Notes under the pieces: model-generated
What the model was told of the DNA's origin: nothing
Seen by the model: the letters and a program-made list of their open reading frames with translations, nothing else
Databases searched by the model: none
Made by a program: the position numbers and the translations under genes
NCBI GenBank assembly: GCA_022560025.1
Contig: JAFISE010000001.1
Coordinates: 248,001 to 312,000, forward strand
Reading direction: 5' to 3'
DNA from: Stagonosporopsis chrysanthemi
Taxonomy: Eukaryota > Ascomycota > Dothideomycetes > Pleosporales > Didymellaceae
DNA: 64,000 bases
Shown: piece by piece, positions 11,775 to 20,981 of the stretch
Numbering within the stretch: position 1 is the first letter of the stretch
Layout: each line of letters opens with the position of its first letter

Positions 11775-13145
11775 ATGAAGTGGTCCCTTGCACTACCTGG
11801 CCTCTTGGCGACCGGTCATGTAGCTGCCAGGCCCCAATTGCGCGTGCATTCCCAAGGAATCCTCAAGACTCCCCCTAAGCATATCGGCGTTGGTCACTTT
11901 AGCGAATGGAGCCGTGCGACAAAGAAAGAGTTCCTCATGGACTGGCAAGCTGGCAAGTCGTCAGAGTGGACAATTGTCATGGGCAACGAAGGAGGAGACC
12001 TGGATTCGATGACTGCTGCCATCACCTGGGCGTATCATCTCGACCATGCTACGGAAAACGATACCCACCCAGTCAAAGCCATTGCGCTGCTCCAGACGCC
12101 GTCCCATGCCCTGGACCTCCGACCGGAGAACAAGCTCGCGCTCGACAACTCGCAGATGACAGTCGGCCACGAAGACCTGCTCACTTCAGACGAAGTCCCC
12201 GAAGATCCAGAAACACTCTCGAGGAAGCTCAAGGGTATAATCCTTGTTGACCACGGCGAGCCTCTCCGTAAATGGCGCGAGGCAAATATCATCAGCATCT
12301 TCGACCACCACAAAGACCGCGGTACCGCGCCAGGAGCCTCGCCGCGCATCTTCGAGAGGGTCGCGTCCTGCACAACCATTGTTGCCCGAGAGCTTCTCAA
12401 CGAGCTTGAGAAGCTGCCTCAAGAGTACCATCTCAACCACGAATTTCTCGAGCTCATCCTCTCCGCCATCGCCATTGACTCCGGTGGTCTGACCAGCGAC
12501 AAAACCACCGGCGAAGACATCTCAGTTGCCAAGCGCATCCTCGCCCGCAGCAACTGGAAAGACGAGAAACTGAACAAAGTCATGTCAGAGCTAGACGACG
12601 AGCTCTCGTCCGCCCAAAAAGACATCTCTACCCTCGGCCTCCGCGACCTGCTGCGCCGCGACTGGAAAGGCGATCTGATCGACACACCTTCGCCACGCAC
12701 CCCAACCGTTTCGTTGGGCTTCGCCTCCATCCCCTTCTCCATGGACGAGCAGATCAAGAAAACCGACTTCGCGGAGCTCTTCGACTGGTTTGCCGTGCAC
12801 GCCGCATGGACTGCCGAGGCGGGCGTCGACATCAGCATCTGCCTGAATAAGTACAAGGTCAAGGACAAGAAGACGGGCAAGAAGGAGAAGATCCGCGAGG
12901 TCGTGCTTACGGTGCGCGACGACGTGCGCGTAGACCAGGAGCAGGCGGATGCGCTGTTCAAGGTGGTGAAGGAAGCATTGGAGAACAATGATGAGGGTAT
13001 TGATCTGAAGCCGTGGCATCGTGCGGATGAGCTCAGCGCAAGGCAGATGGTATGGACCCACACGAGTAGCGCGGGTAGGAAGGTGTTCAGGCCGATTGTC
13101 GAGGAGGCGGTGCTTGGCTGGGACAAGGTCAATATGGAGCTCTGA
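11775..13145 (+). CDS. Exopolyphosphatase, Ppx1/DHH family, with N-terminal signal peptide
   Basis: An intronless 456-residue protein from the ATG at 11775; the frame is open 18 codons upstream to 11721. The DHH phosphoesterase signature is clear: GNEGGDLDSM near residue 73 supplies metal-binding Asp residues, GIILVDHGE and IISIFDHHKD provide the DHH motif, and AIAIDSGGLTSDK completes the active site. The C-terminal DHHA2 domain follows. Ppx1 removes terminal phosphate from inorganic polyphosphate and is cytosolic in yeast. Here the start MKWSLALPGLLATG followed by HVAARPQ looks like a signal peptide with a possible cleavage near residue 19-21. That would send the enzyme to the secretory pathway, vacuole or outside. 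The alternative upstream start would bury this leader. Confidence 0.88.
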   Translation: MKWSLALPGLLATGHVAARPQLRVHSQGILKTPPKHIGVGHFSEWSRATKKEFLMDWQAGKSSEWTIVMGNEGGDLDSMTAAITWAYHLDHATENDTHPVKAIALLQTPSHALDLRPENKLALDNSQMTVGHEDLLTSDEVPEDPETLSRKLKGIILVDHGEPLRKWREANIISIFDHHKDRGTAPGASPRIFERVASCTTIVARELLNELEKLPQEYHLNHEFLELILSAIAIDSGGLTSDKTTGEDISVAKRILARSNWKDEKLNKVMSELDDELSSAQKDISTLGLRDLLRRDWKGDLIDTPSPRTPTVSLGFASIPFSMDEQIKKTDFAELFDWFAVHAAWTAEAGVDISICLNKYKVKDKKTGKKEKIREVVLTVRDDVRVDQEQADALFKVVKEALENNDEGIDLKPWHRADELSARQMVWTHTSSAGRKVFRPIVEEAVLGWDKVNMEL

Positions 13146-13509
13146 GTGTTGATAGATTCGATAGATTCGTGGGAGAACTGTGTATAAACCAATGTATTCC
13201 TCTTCATAATGATAAGCTACCACGATCACGATCACTGACGCAGCGTGTTGAAGTACTTAATCGTTCCACTATCTATACCCTACCTTCACCAGGCGAGATC
13301 ACCCCCAGGAGCGAGCTCTCACGAGCAAGCTCAACCAAGGGGTTCTCGAGCCTGATGGAGGATCGGGGATGGCTCAAAGACTACAGTACATAATGAACGG
13401 AACCTTAAACAACCCGAAAACGCCGTAATATGCATCAGAACACCCGGGTATCTAGCGAATGAACCTCCCAAAACTCCGTGAAAGACTCCAGCCGTCCAAA
13501 TCAATAAAT
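13146..13509. other. Convergent 3' region
   Basis: 3' untranslated sequence between ppx1 and the Borealin-like gene. Nothing else is recognised. Confidence 0.5.
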
Positions 13510-14280
13510 CTATCGTGGCCTGACGCTGCGAGTGGATGGCTTCGCGCGGCTGTTGTTGTTTTTGGGTGAGAGAATGTCGGCAGGTGCTGTCTTCCGCGAG
13601 GCAGCGCGTGTGGATCTTGCAGCGGGTGCTGCAGCTGCTTTGGGGGCTGGAGGTTGTTTCGCGGTCGTAGTAGCAGCACGGACTCTCTTCTTGGGGGCTG
13701 CGAGATCGACAACTACGTTCTCTTTGTCCTCGCTTGTGGCTTCGTCGCTGGTGCGCTTTTTTCCACGCAGGGAGGCAGTCGGGGCGGATTTGGATGCTGC
13801 GTGCCTGGCGACGGGTTTGGCGGCTGGCTTTGGCGCTGCTTTGACACTTGCTGGTCGCGATGTTGTAGTAGGAGCAGCCCTTGTCTTCGGTGGCGGAGCA
13901 AGAGGAGGTGCGGGTACTGCTATTACCGCTGCCGCTGCCGCTGCCGCCGCCGCCGCCGCCGCCTTCTTCTTCGTGGGTACTTTCTTGGCAGGCGCTTCTT
14001 TGACTGGAGCAGGCGCGGGCTTTGGCTGAGGTGGTGGAGGGGCAAGGAGCTCGATAAGAGGCATCTGGCGTTTGGTGGCTGGTACGCGATTGACGCGTCG
14101 CTCGAGACGCGACCGGAGACTGGCACACTGGGCTTCGCACATAGCGCGCAGTTTCTCTTTGCGCGCGTTGACTGTAAAGTGTCAGCAGTGCTCGACGCTG
14201 TGTGAAAGGAGCGACTCACCTTCAAGATCAAAATTGGCAAGCATCGCGGCTTTGGCCTCTTCTGTGATGGGCGCGACCAT
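13510..14280 (-). CDS. Borealin/Nbl1-like chromosomal passenger complex subunit
   Basis: Two exons, 14220-14280 and 13510-14171, encode 240 residues; the 48-base intron joins as NFDLEVNARKEKL in phase. The first 75 residues match the Nbl1/Borealin N-terminal domain: a short acidic start, then one long helix ending RLERRVNRVP, the family hallmark. That helix pairs with the INCENP and Survivin homologues (Sli15 and Bir1 in yeast) in the Aurora B complex at centromeres and the spindle midzone. The remainder is disordered, basic, and rich in Ala, Pro and Lys. It includes an uninterrupted run of about twelve alanines encoded by a GCN repeat (about 13930-13965) and the basic clusters KKRVR and GKKRTSDE, which could be nuclear signals. 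It is longer than yeast Nbl1 and closer to filamentous-fungal forms. Confidence 0.82.
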
Positions 14281-14786
14281 GGTATATGCGCTGGTGTAAA
14301 CAACAAGTAAACACGGGCGGTTTGATGGCTGAGCAGGCAATTGATGGCAAGCGCAGGTCCTGGAGGATGTGTAACACGGTGAAAGCGGTATCGAAGTGTT
14401 GTGGTGTAGCGTTGGTCTGTTCGCTCCTTCTGGTGTTGTGGTGTAGAGGGAAGCAACGATGCGCTGGGAGGGGGATTTATACAGTAACCACGCTAGACCT
14501 CCACTGAGCAGCGCAGCGAACACCAGAGCTCAAGAGGACGGTCGCGTAACAATTGTAGGGCAAGGGTGCCGATCTCTCTACTTGTATTTTGTTTCCAAGA
14601 TATTTCGCGCTTTTCGAAGCTCCACACCAGTCCGTTCATCTGAGCTTCACCATAGCCGCGCTGGCACGTGCACACTGGCCGAGCGGCGTCCCGCCCGGGC
14701 GACCTCCGACGCTGCCTTGAGCTCATCATCATCAACATCGCCCGCCTTACCGCACCTTCCAAACACTACCACACACAACCGCCAAG
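14281..14786. other. Divergent promoter region, Borealin-like gene / rpn10
   Basis: 506 bases between two outward-facing genes. No further gene is recognised. Confidence 0.5.
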
Positions 14787-15772
14787 ATGGTTTTAGAAGC
14801 TACTATGATCGTGTATGTATGCTTAGTGGCGCACTGCAGAGCTATACTGATCAATACAGTGTGGATAATAGCGAAGCCAGCCGCAACGGCGACTACGTAC
14901 CCTCGCGATGGGAAGCACAGTCCGACGCCGTGAACCTCATCTTCTCCTCAAAAACCAACGCGAACCCGGAGTCCTCAGTCGGCCTTATGAGCATGGGCGG
15001 TAGCCAGCCAGAGATCCTCACAACCCTTACCACGGACATTGGCAAGGTTCTGGACGGCTTGCACAGGACAAAGATAAAGGGCAGCTCGCACTTCGTCACT
15101 GGAATCAACGTCGCAGCAGTATGTTCGCCATACAATTCCAGTCAAATTGAACGCTAACCGCGTGCACAGTTGGCGCTCAAGCATAGGCAGAACAAATCGC
15201 AGAAGCAGCGGATAATCATCTTCAACTGCAGCCCTGTCGAGGAGGACGAGAAGAACCTGGTGAAGCTGGCTAAGAAGATGAAGAAGTCAAACATCAGCGT
15301 CGACATCATCGCATTCGGCGAGCTCAGCGACGAGACACTCAAGAAGCTTCGGGCGTTCAACGAGAGCTCGCAGAGCGCAGAGGGCTCTCACCTTGCGGAA
15401 GTACAACCGAGCGGCAACCTCCTTAGCGACTCGCTCGTCACAACGCCCATCCTCGGTGGAGACGGTAGCTCTGGCGGCATGGGTGGCGATGCGTCGGGAG
15501 GCGACGCTGGAGGTTCAGGCGGCAATGACTTCGAGTTTGGTGTGGACCCTGCAGTAGATCCAGAGCTGGCATTAGCGCTGAGAATGAGTATGGAAGAGGA
15601 GAAGGCGCGGCAGGATAGGAACAAGAAGACGCAGGAGGCCGCTGAAGGCAAGACGGAGCTCGAGGGCATTGCAGAGGGTGACGAGAAGCAGCCTCTGCTG
15701 GGCGACCAAGGAGAGGGCAGTGGCAGCAAGGACAAGAAGAAGGATGACGACGATAAGATGGACACAGCATGA
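14787..15772 (+). CDS. rpn10: 26S proteasome regulatory subunit Rpn10
   Basis: Three exons, 14787-14812, 14860-15118 and 15170-15772, encode 295 residues. The joins restore MVLEATMIVVDNSEASRNGD, the canonical Rpn10 N-terminus, and INVAALALKHRQNK. Residues 1-190 form the von Willebrand A domain that docks between proteasome lid and base. A ubiquitin-interacting motif near residue 245 (DPELALALRMSMEEEKARQ) has the alternating Ala-Leu core and acidic end that bind ubiquitin chains. A Gly-rich linker separates the two, and the C-terminus is Lys/Asp rich. Only one UIM is visible, as in yeast. It lies close to two other ubiquitin-pathway genes downstream. The first exon of 26 bases is easily missed by gene finders. 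Confidence 0.96.
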
Positions 15773-16250
15773 GATGCGCATCGTGCGTATGCTTCTCGTT
15801 TTCAAGGCGGATCTGTCTGGGCTCACAGTAGCCGTACCACACGAGCATCCCCGGCGTCGGTCATCTAGAAGGTACACCGCAGCAGCATGCATGGGTGAAT
15901 GAAACTACGATAATCATTATGATATGGTCGCATCGTGTTCGGGCCATGAATCAGGAAGAGCAGCTGTCCCTGGGCCCTGCTAGTATATTACGAAGCTGAG
16001 CCTCCTTGTGAACCCTGGACCTGATTCAGCTTTCTAGCGACGCTGCGATCTCGTGGCCGCCGTGGCCGTAACCCGGAAGCTGGCGAAGGCACACGCCACG
16101 CGAGGTGTCAGTGGTGCGCCTCCTTGCCCAGTCGCTATACCATTTACATGGACAGCTGACAATCGCCGCGGCGCGTTTCATCGCTTGCTGCCATGATAGT
16201 GATTCATATCCATCGTCAAGTGCTTGTGTCCTTATCACTCAGACCTCCCT
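15773..16250. other. Convergent 3' region, rpn10 / trs23
   Basis: 478 bases between two 3' ends. Nothing else is recognised. Confidence 0.5.
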
Positions 16251-16760
16251 TCACCCCCTAACCTTTATAAACCCATCCAAACCCCTATCGAACTTCTCAC
16301 ACCGAATCGGCATTTCGACTGTGTAAAAAGGATTCTTCATGACGAAATCTGCATACAGCTCATACACCTTCTTTATCATCGTATCCACGTTCGGCTGCTG
16401 GGGCTCCGTGACCAGGAGGAACTTGGTCCCCGTCTGCGTCTGGAAGCACTGCAGTCTGAAGTGGCTCGACTCCATGACTTCGATGCCTGTCGGGCGGTTG
16501 GGGAAAGGTGACGGCGCGAGCATGTTGTTCTGCGGTGTGATGTAGGGAATGCGTGGCGCGGGCGAGAGCTGCGATGTGATGGCGTGCATGCCGTGGAACG
16601 AGCCGGCGAGGATCAGGTAGTCGTTCGATGTCAGTTTGGAGAGGCCGCTGTGGAACTCGCGGTTGTAGATTAGACCGCCGGATTTGGAGACGATCATGAG
16701 CGCGAAGACGACCCTGGAGGGTTAGCTGGCGTTGTGGATAGCTACAAGGTAGTCGTACAT
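16251..16760 (-). CDS. trs23: TRAPP complex subunit Trs23 (sybindin/TRAPPC4)
   Basis: The main exon 16251-16713 encodes almost the whole longin-type TRAPP subunit: SKSGGLIYNREF, HSGLSKLTSNDYLILAGSFH, GIEVMESSHFRLQCFQTQTG, KKVYELYADFVMKNPFY and EMPIRCEKFD. TRAPP is the exchange factor for Rab GTPases Ypt1/Ypt31 in ER-Golgi and Golgi traffic. The homologous N-terminus should read MVVFAL or similar. The codons for VVFALMIV are present at the 5' end of the exon, but the ATG is completed only by splicing. AT at 16759-16760 is followed by a GTACG donor, a 45-base intron (16714-16758) with CTAAC before CAG, then the G of ATG. The spliced product is 154 residues, the usual family length. The only alternative start is an internal Met six codons in. 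Confidence 0.9.
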
Positions 16761-16959
16761 GGTGAGAGATGGTAGCTACTAGCTAGTCCAGATATGTGGT
16801 CTTGAAGTGCTGGTCGCGTTTACAGAAGAGGTTCAATGGGAAGAGGCAGGGTATTAGAGCGCTCAAACGCGGATCAACCGTGGGTATCGTGGGTATCTGT
16901 TGGTGGTGAAGGTGACCTGCAGTGTCCGTGCACGCTGTGCATACCTCTAGGCCTTGTAG
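16761..16959. other. trs23 upstream region
   Basis: Ordinary-composition sequence preceding the AT-rich island. It presumably holds the trs23 promoter. Confidence 0.4.
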
Positions 16960-17345
16960 GCAAATTTACATAGAAGCTTTACTAAAATCAAGCCCCTTTA
17001 GTAAAAGAAGAGCTTTTAGTATAGAAAAATTATAAGAAGTATCTTATAAAAAAGTAACTTACCTTAGAAAAGCTTCTAAGCCTAGTAAAGATACTTAGAT
17101 ATTTTTTCTAAAATAATAAAAAAATTCTTAAATAATTATCCTTTCTAAAGCTACTATTGTCTCTTAAGGTTTTAGATAAGCTTATATAGAGCCTATGTTA
17201 TTAAGATTTAGAACTTATATTATGTATACTTTAGTACTTTAATTTTTGTAATATATATTAGATAAGGTCTACTTTTATTACGTTTCATATAGTAAAGATC
17301 TCTCTAGAGTAAAAGTAGTAGAGAAAAGATAATAAAGTTAAGAGA
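16960..17345. repeat. AT-rich island, RIP-like remnant
   Basis: About 385 bases are strikingly rich in A, T and TpA steps (TTATAT, AATAATAA, TATATATT), with sharp edges against GC-balanced flanks. Related short words recur (CTTTTAGTATAG, TTAGTAAAG, AAGCTTCTAAG-like). Such islands in dothideomycete genomes are usually transposon remnants mutated by repeat-induced point mutation (C-to-T). No reading frame, terminal repeat or target duplication remains visible, so the element type cannot be named. Confidence 0.6.
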
Positions 17346-17646
17346 TCCTAAATCTGGTTAGGCTTCTATACGAAGACGCGTGCACAACGTAAAGGTGCGA
17401 ACGGGTACTGTATCGCGCGAGGTCTAGTTTGTGGGGAGACGAACGCGCCCCACACATCCTGAGGTTTGCTCCCAACACCTCCCTTAACTGCTCGACTAGC
17501 CGTCCTTTCACCCCCTTTGGACGCCGTGAACTTGCTGTCTCGGCGTCCCTTTCCACACATCTACCCCGCAATCGCCGCGCTCAATCAACTATCACCACTG
17601 TCCATCCATAAGATCCACCTGAGGCTCGCAGCCTGCAGCTTCCAAC
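17346..17646. other. Promoter and 5' untranslated region of the E2 gene
   Basis: GC-normal sequence with pyrimidine-rich patches upstream of the ATG at 17647. No separate gene is recognised. Confidence 0.4.
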
Positions 17647-19073
17647 ATGTCCAATCAGTCGATCCTCAGGATCACCCGCGAGCTTCACGAGATTCAAAAC
17701 GGCTCGGACCTTTCGCTCGCAGTTGCCTGGCGTGACGTCGATGTGCGCCATGTCCGCGCGCTCATCGTTGGCCCACCAGACACGCCCTACCAGTTCGGTT
17801 TCTTCGAATTCACGGTCAAGTTTGGTAGGGAATACCCAACCAAGGCACCGAGTGTACTAGCTATCACGACGAATGGCGGGCGCACGCGCTTCAACCCAAA
17901 CATATACGCTACTGGCAAAGTGTGCCTGTCGATCCTTGGGTAGGTGTAACCATGCAAAACCGTGCAGTCTGGAGGCTAACCATTGCAGTACATGGCGCGG
18001 CGAGCGCGGAGAGGAGTGGTCGTCTGCTCAAGGTCTTGAGTCGATCCTCATCTCCATCCAGAGCTTAATGTCTAGCAACCCGTACGAGAACGAGCCTGGC
18101 TTCGAAGACGCAAACTCAGACTACGACAAGAAGAACCAGGAAGTATACGTCGACAAGATCCGACACGAGACACTACGCATATCGGTCGTCGAGCGACTGG
18201 AAGAGTACCTGAACATCCGTGGCGAGCGCCCTGCAGTAACTGTGTACAATGCTGAGGAGGAGTATCAGTCTGGTCGGGAGGACGCTCCATTTGAACCCTT
18301 CAAGGATCTCTGCAAGCGTCGTTTCCTCTGGTACTACCGCTCGTACCTTGCAACGATCGACGAAGCTGTAGCAAAGCACCAGATCGGTGACCGCTTTGAA
18401 AAGATGCCGTTTGAGGGGCCGGGCAACGCCATGGAGGGCTTCTATCAGTACAAAACGCTCAGGGAGCGGCTCACCACGATCTTTGCGGCACTAAACCAGG
18501 AGACGGAGAGCTGGGCCTCGGAGGGCCTTCTCGCTGTCAAGAAGGAGACGAGCATTGCTAGTAACTTGCAACGTCAGTTCGAGCAAATCGTTGAGAAGTA
18601 CAAGAAGGACGACTCTCTTACACTGGACCTCAATCTTGTCGACAAGAACCCGTTTGTCTGGCAATTGACTCTATTCGGTCGGCCCATGACGAATCTAGAC
18701 GGTGGCATGTTCAGGATCATGATATACATCAACCCGACTAGGTGGCCTGACGTGCTGCCCCGTGTACAATTCGAGACTCCCATCTTCCACCACCGCGTGT
18801 CTCCCGACGGCGTTCTGTGTTACGACGCGGCGAACAAACAGGACATGCGATCCCACATCGAGGCCATTGTCGCTGCTATCGAGGAAGAGTCGCCGGCATA
18901 CGACCCCCGAACGCTTGTCAATCCTGAGGCTGCTAAGCTGTTCTGGGGAGCACCAGACGAGAAGAAACTGTACAACCGCCGTCTGAGGCGTTCTGTGCAG
19001 GACAGTGCCGAGTAAGTACTGTTGTAGACGGATTCTGGCAAGTTTACTGATAGCTCCCAGCAACTGCTTCTAG
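17647..19073 (+). CDS. UBE2Z-like ubiquitin-conjugating enzyme with a second UBC-like fold
   Basis: Exon 1 (17647-17939) and exon 2 (17989-19011) join as CLSILGTWRGERGEEW. The N-terminal UBC domain carries the active-site cysteine, Cys93, in GKVCLSILG. It follows FNPNIY, where the usual HPN is NPN as in UBE2Z. The protein then continues through RIMIYINPTRWPDVLPRV and HHRVSPDGVLCYD, which have the shape of a second UBC fold near residues 310-400. Charge-transfer partners are unknown; UBE2Z itself works with the E1 UBA6 in animals. Exon 2 could terminate at TAA 19013-19015 (439 residues). However, a perfect GTAAGT donor overlaps that stop. Splicing 19012-19060 instead gives the ending SADNCF and a stop at 19071-19073 (442 residues). 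I favour the spliced end. Confidence 0.85.
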
Positions 19074-19554
19074 GACAGGTGCGCACAAGCTAGCGAACCT
19101 GGCGCTCAGAGGGTATATCCTTCCGGAAAGGTCTCCACTTTCGATGACAGAGACCACATAATGATGATACGGCCGATCACAAGGCAGATTGCTTATACAG
19201 TACATTGATACCCACCCTTGATCTCTCTGAGGTTTCGCGGCTTGCATATTTGGCGCTCACAGTGGGACTGGCGCATAGCATACTCATACCATAGCATTGG
19301 AGTTGGTCGTTATTACGGAAACAATGAATTGCGATCTTAGCTATTCACATCATTGGGGACGCGTGAACTAGCTTTGAGCGTACAGTCAAAATCGCATCAT
19401 GTATCAGAATGTGACTGTATCCGGAGAGATGCCGTCCAAGACTATTGACGGGTGAATTAAACCCTGGACTGGCTGCGGGGGCTAAGGCGCTCCACCGCGG
19501 TCTCCGCAAAACAACTCGTTCCCCTGCACCACCACCAATTGAACATCAGTCAAC
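19074..19554. other. Intergenic, E2 gene to erg26
   Basis: 481 bases comprising the 3' end of the E2 gene and the promoter of erg26. Nothing else is recognised. Confidence 0.5.
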
Positions 19555-20719
19555 ATGGCAGCTCCCTCAATATATCAGACGCTTGGTACGGTGGTTGTTG
19601 TTGGAGGATGTGGTTTCTTGGGCAGCCACATCGTGAGCTACATCGTCAAGCGCCATCCCCAGACCCAGATCGCGGTGCTCGACCTGCGCACCAACTCGAA
19701 CCGGCACACGAGCAGCACTGTGTCCTACCACGATGGCGATATCACCGACGCCGCAGCCATGCAGAAGTTCTTTGCGCAAGTTAAGCCGGACGCCGTCATC
19801 CACACCGCATCCCCGCACTTCAACCTACCGGCGGCCGTCCACGACAAGGTCAATGTAGAGGGTACCAAGATCCTGCTCAAGGCGTCGCAGGATGTCGGCG
19901 TCAAGGCTTTCGTGTACACCAGCTCTGCAAGCGTTATCTTCGGCGGAGTCACAGAGCTTGTCAATGCCAACGAGGAGTGGCCGCTGGTGACGGGCGATGC
20001 TCAGCCAGAGTACTACACCACCACCAAGGTGCGCACGCAGTCGGAGAATCCATTGAGCCCTCACTAACGTGTATTAGGCCTTCGCCGAGACAGCCGTCCT
20101 TCAAGCGAACCGCAAGCCAGAAGGCTTTCTTACCTGCGCCATTCGCCCCGCAGGTATCTTTGGTGAAGGAGATGTGCAGCTGCTTCCCAAGATGGTGCAG
20201 GCATACAAGGATGGCAAGACCAGGTTCCAGGTCGGCGAGAATGACAACTTGTTCGACTTCACGTATGTTGAGAACGTAGCACTTGGACACGTCCTGGGAG
20301 TGCTCGCTCTCCTCAGCACGCACAAGCTCCTCCCCACCGTACCTCTTGACTCGGAGCGCGTCGACGGCGAGGCCTTCTTTATCACAAACGGAGAGCCCGT
20401 CTACTTCTGGGACTTTGCGCGCGCTGTATGGCACGAGGCTGGCGACCGTCTGCCTTTGAAGTCGGTCTGGCATTTGGATGCCGGATTCGCCAGCACAATT
20501 GGCTTCTTTTCAGAGTGGGCTATGTGGCTGGTTGGCAAGACACCCAACCTGACTAGGGCGCAAGTCAGGTACAGCACATTGAAGAAGTATCACAGCATTG
20601 CGAAGGCAAGGAGCAGGCTCGGCTACAAGCCCATTGTCAGTCTTGATGAGGGTGTCAGGCGGGGCGTCAGGTACATTCTCGAGCAGGACGAGAAGGCGGG
20701 TCAGAAGAAGGGGCAGTAG
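19555..20719 (+). CDS. erg26: Sterol-4-alpha-carboxylate 3-dehydrogenase (Erg26)
   Basis: Two exons, 19555-20028 and 20078-20719, encode 371 residues; the join reads YYTTTKAFAETAVLQANR. The Rossmann motif GGCGFLGSH binds NAD(P), and the extended short-chain dehydrogenase catalytic motif is Y-x-x-x-K within PEYYTTTK. IRPAGIFGEGD and FDFTYVENVALGH are typical of the 3-beta-hydroxysteroid dehydrogenase/isomerase family. WAMWLVGKTPNLTRAQV near the C-terminus is typical of Erg26. The enzyme oxidatively decarboxylates C4-carboxysterols in ergosterol synthesis at the ER with Erg25 and Erg27. None of its partners lies in this window. Confidence 0.92.
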
Positions 20720-20981
20720 AGGATAGAGAGTGGGAGATCATGATTCCGCACAGCTTCTTACCCTGTAGATAGATAGTGTAATCTAATATACCCTTTGGTC
20801 TCGTCATGAGCTGCTTTTTTTGTCAAATACCCCACGGATACTCTTCCACGCCCAGCTAGTCGCAGATCTGACGCACAGACACGGTACCTTGGACATCGCT
20901 CCCGTTGACCAACGTTCTACTTCCCAACCCCGCTTACACGCACACCATGGCCGACCGCAGCACCTCCAACCAACATGAAGT

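Noticed and set aside
13532..14205. Plus-strand Ala/Gly-rich frames of 165-183 codons
   Set aside because: They lie opposite the Ala/Pro/Lys-rich tail of the Borealin-like gene and result from its GCN repeat.
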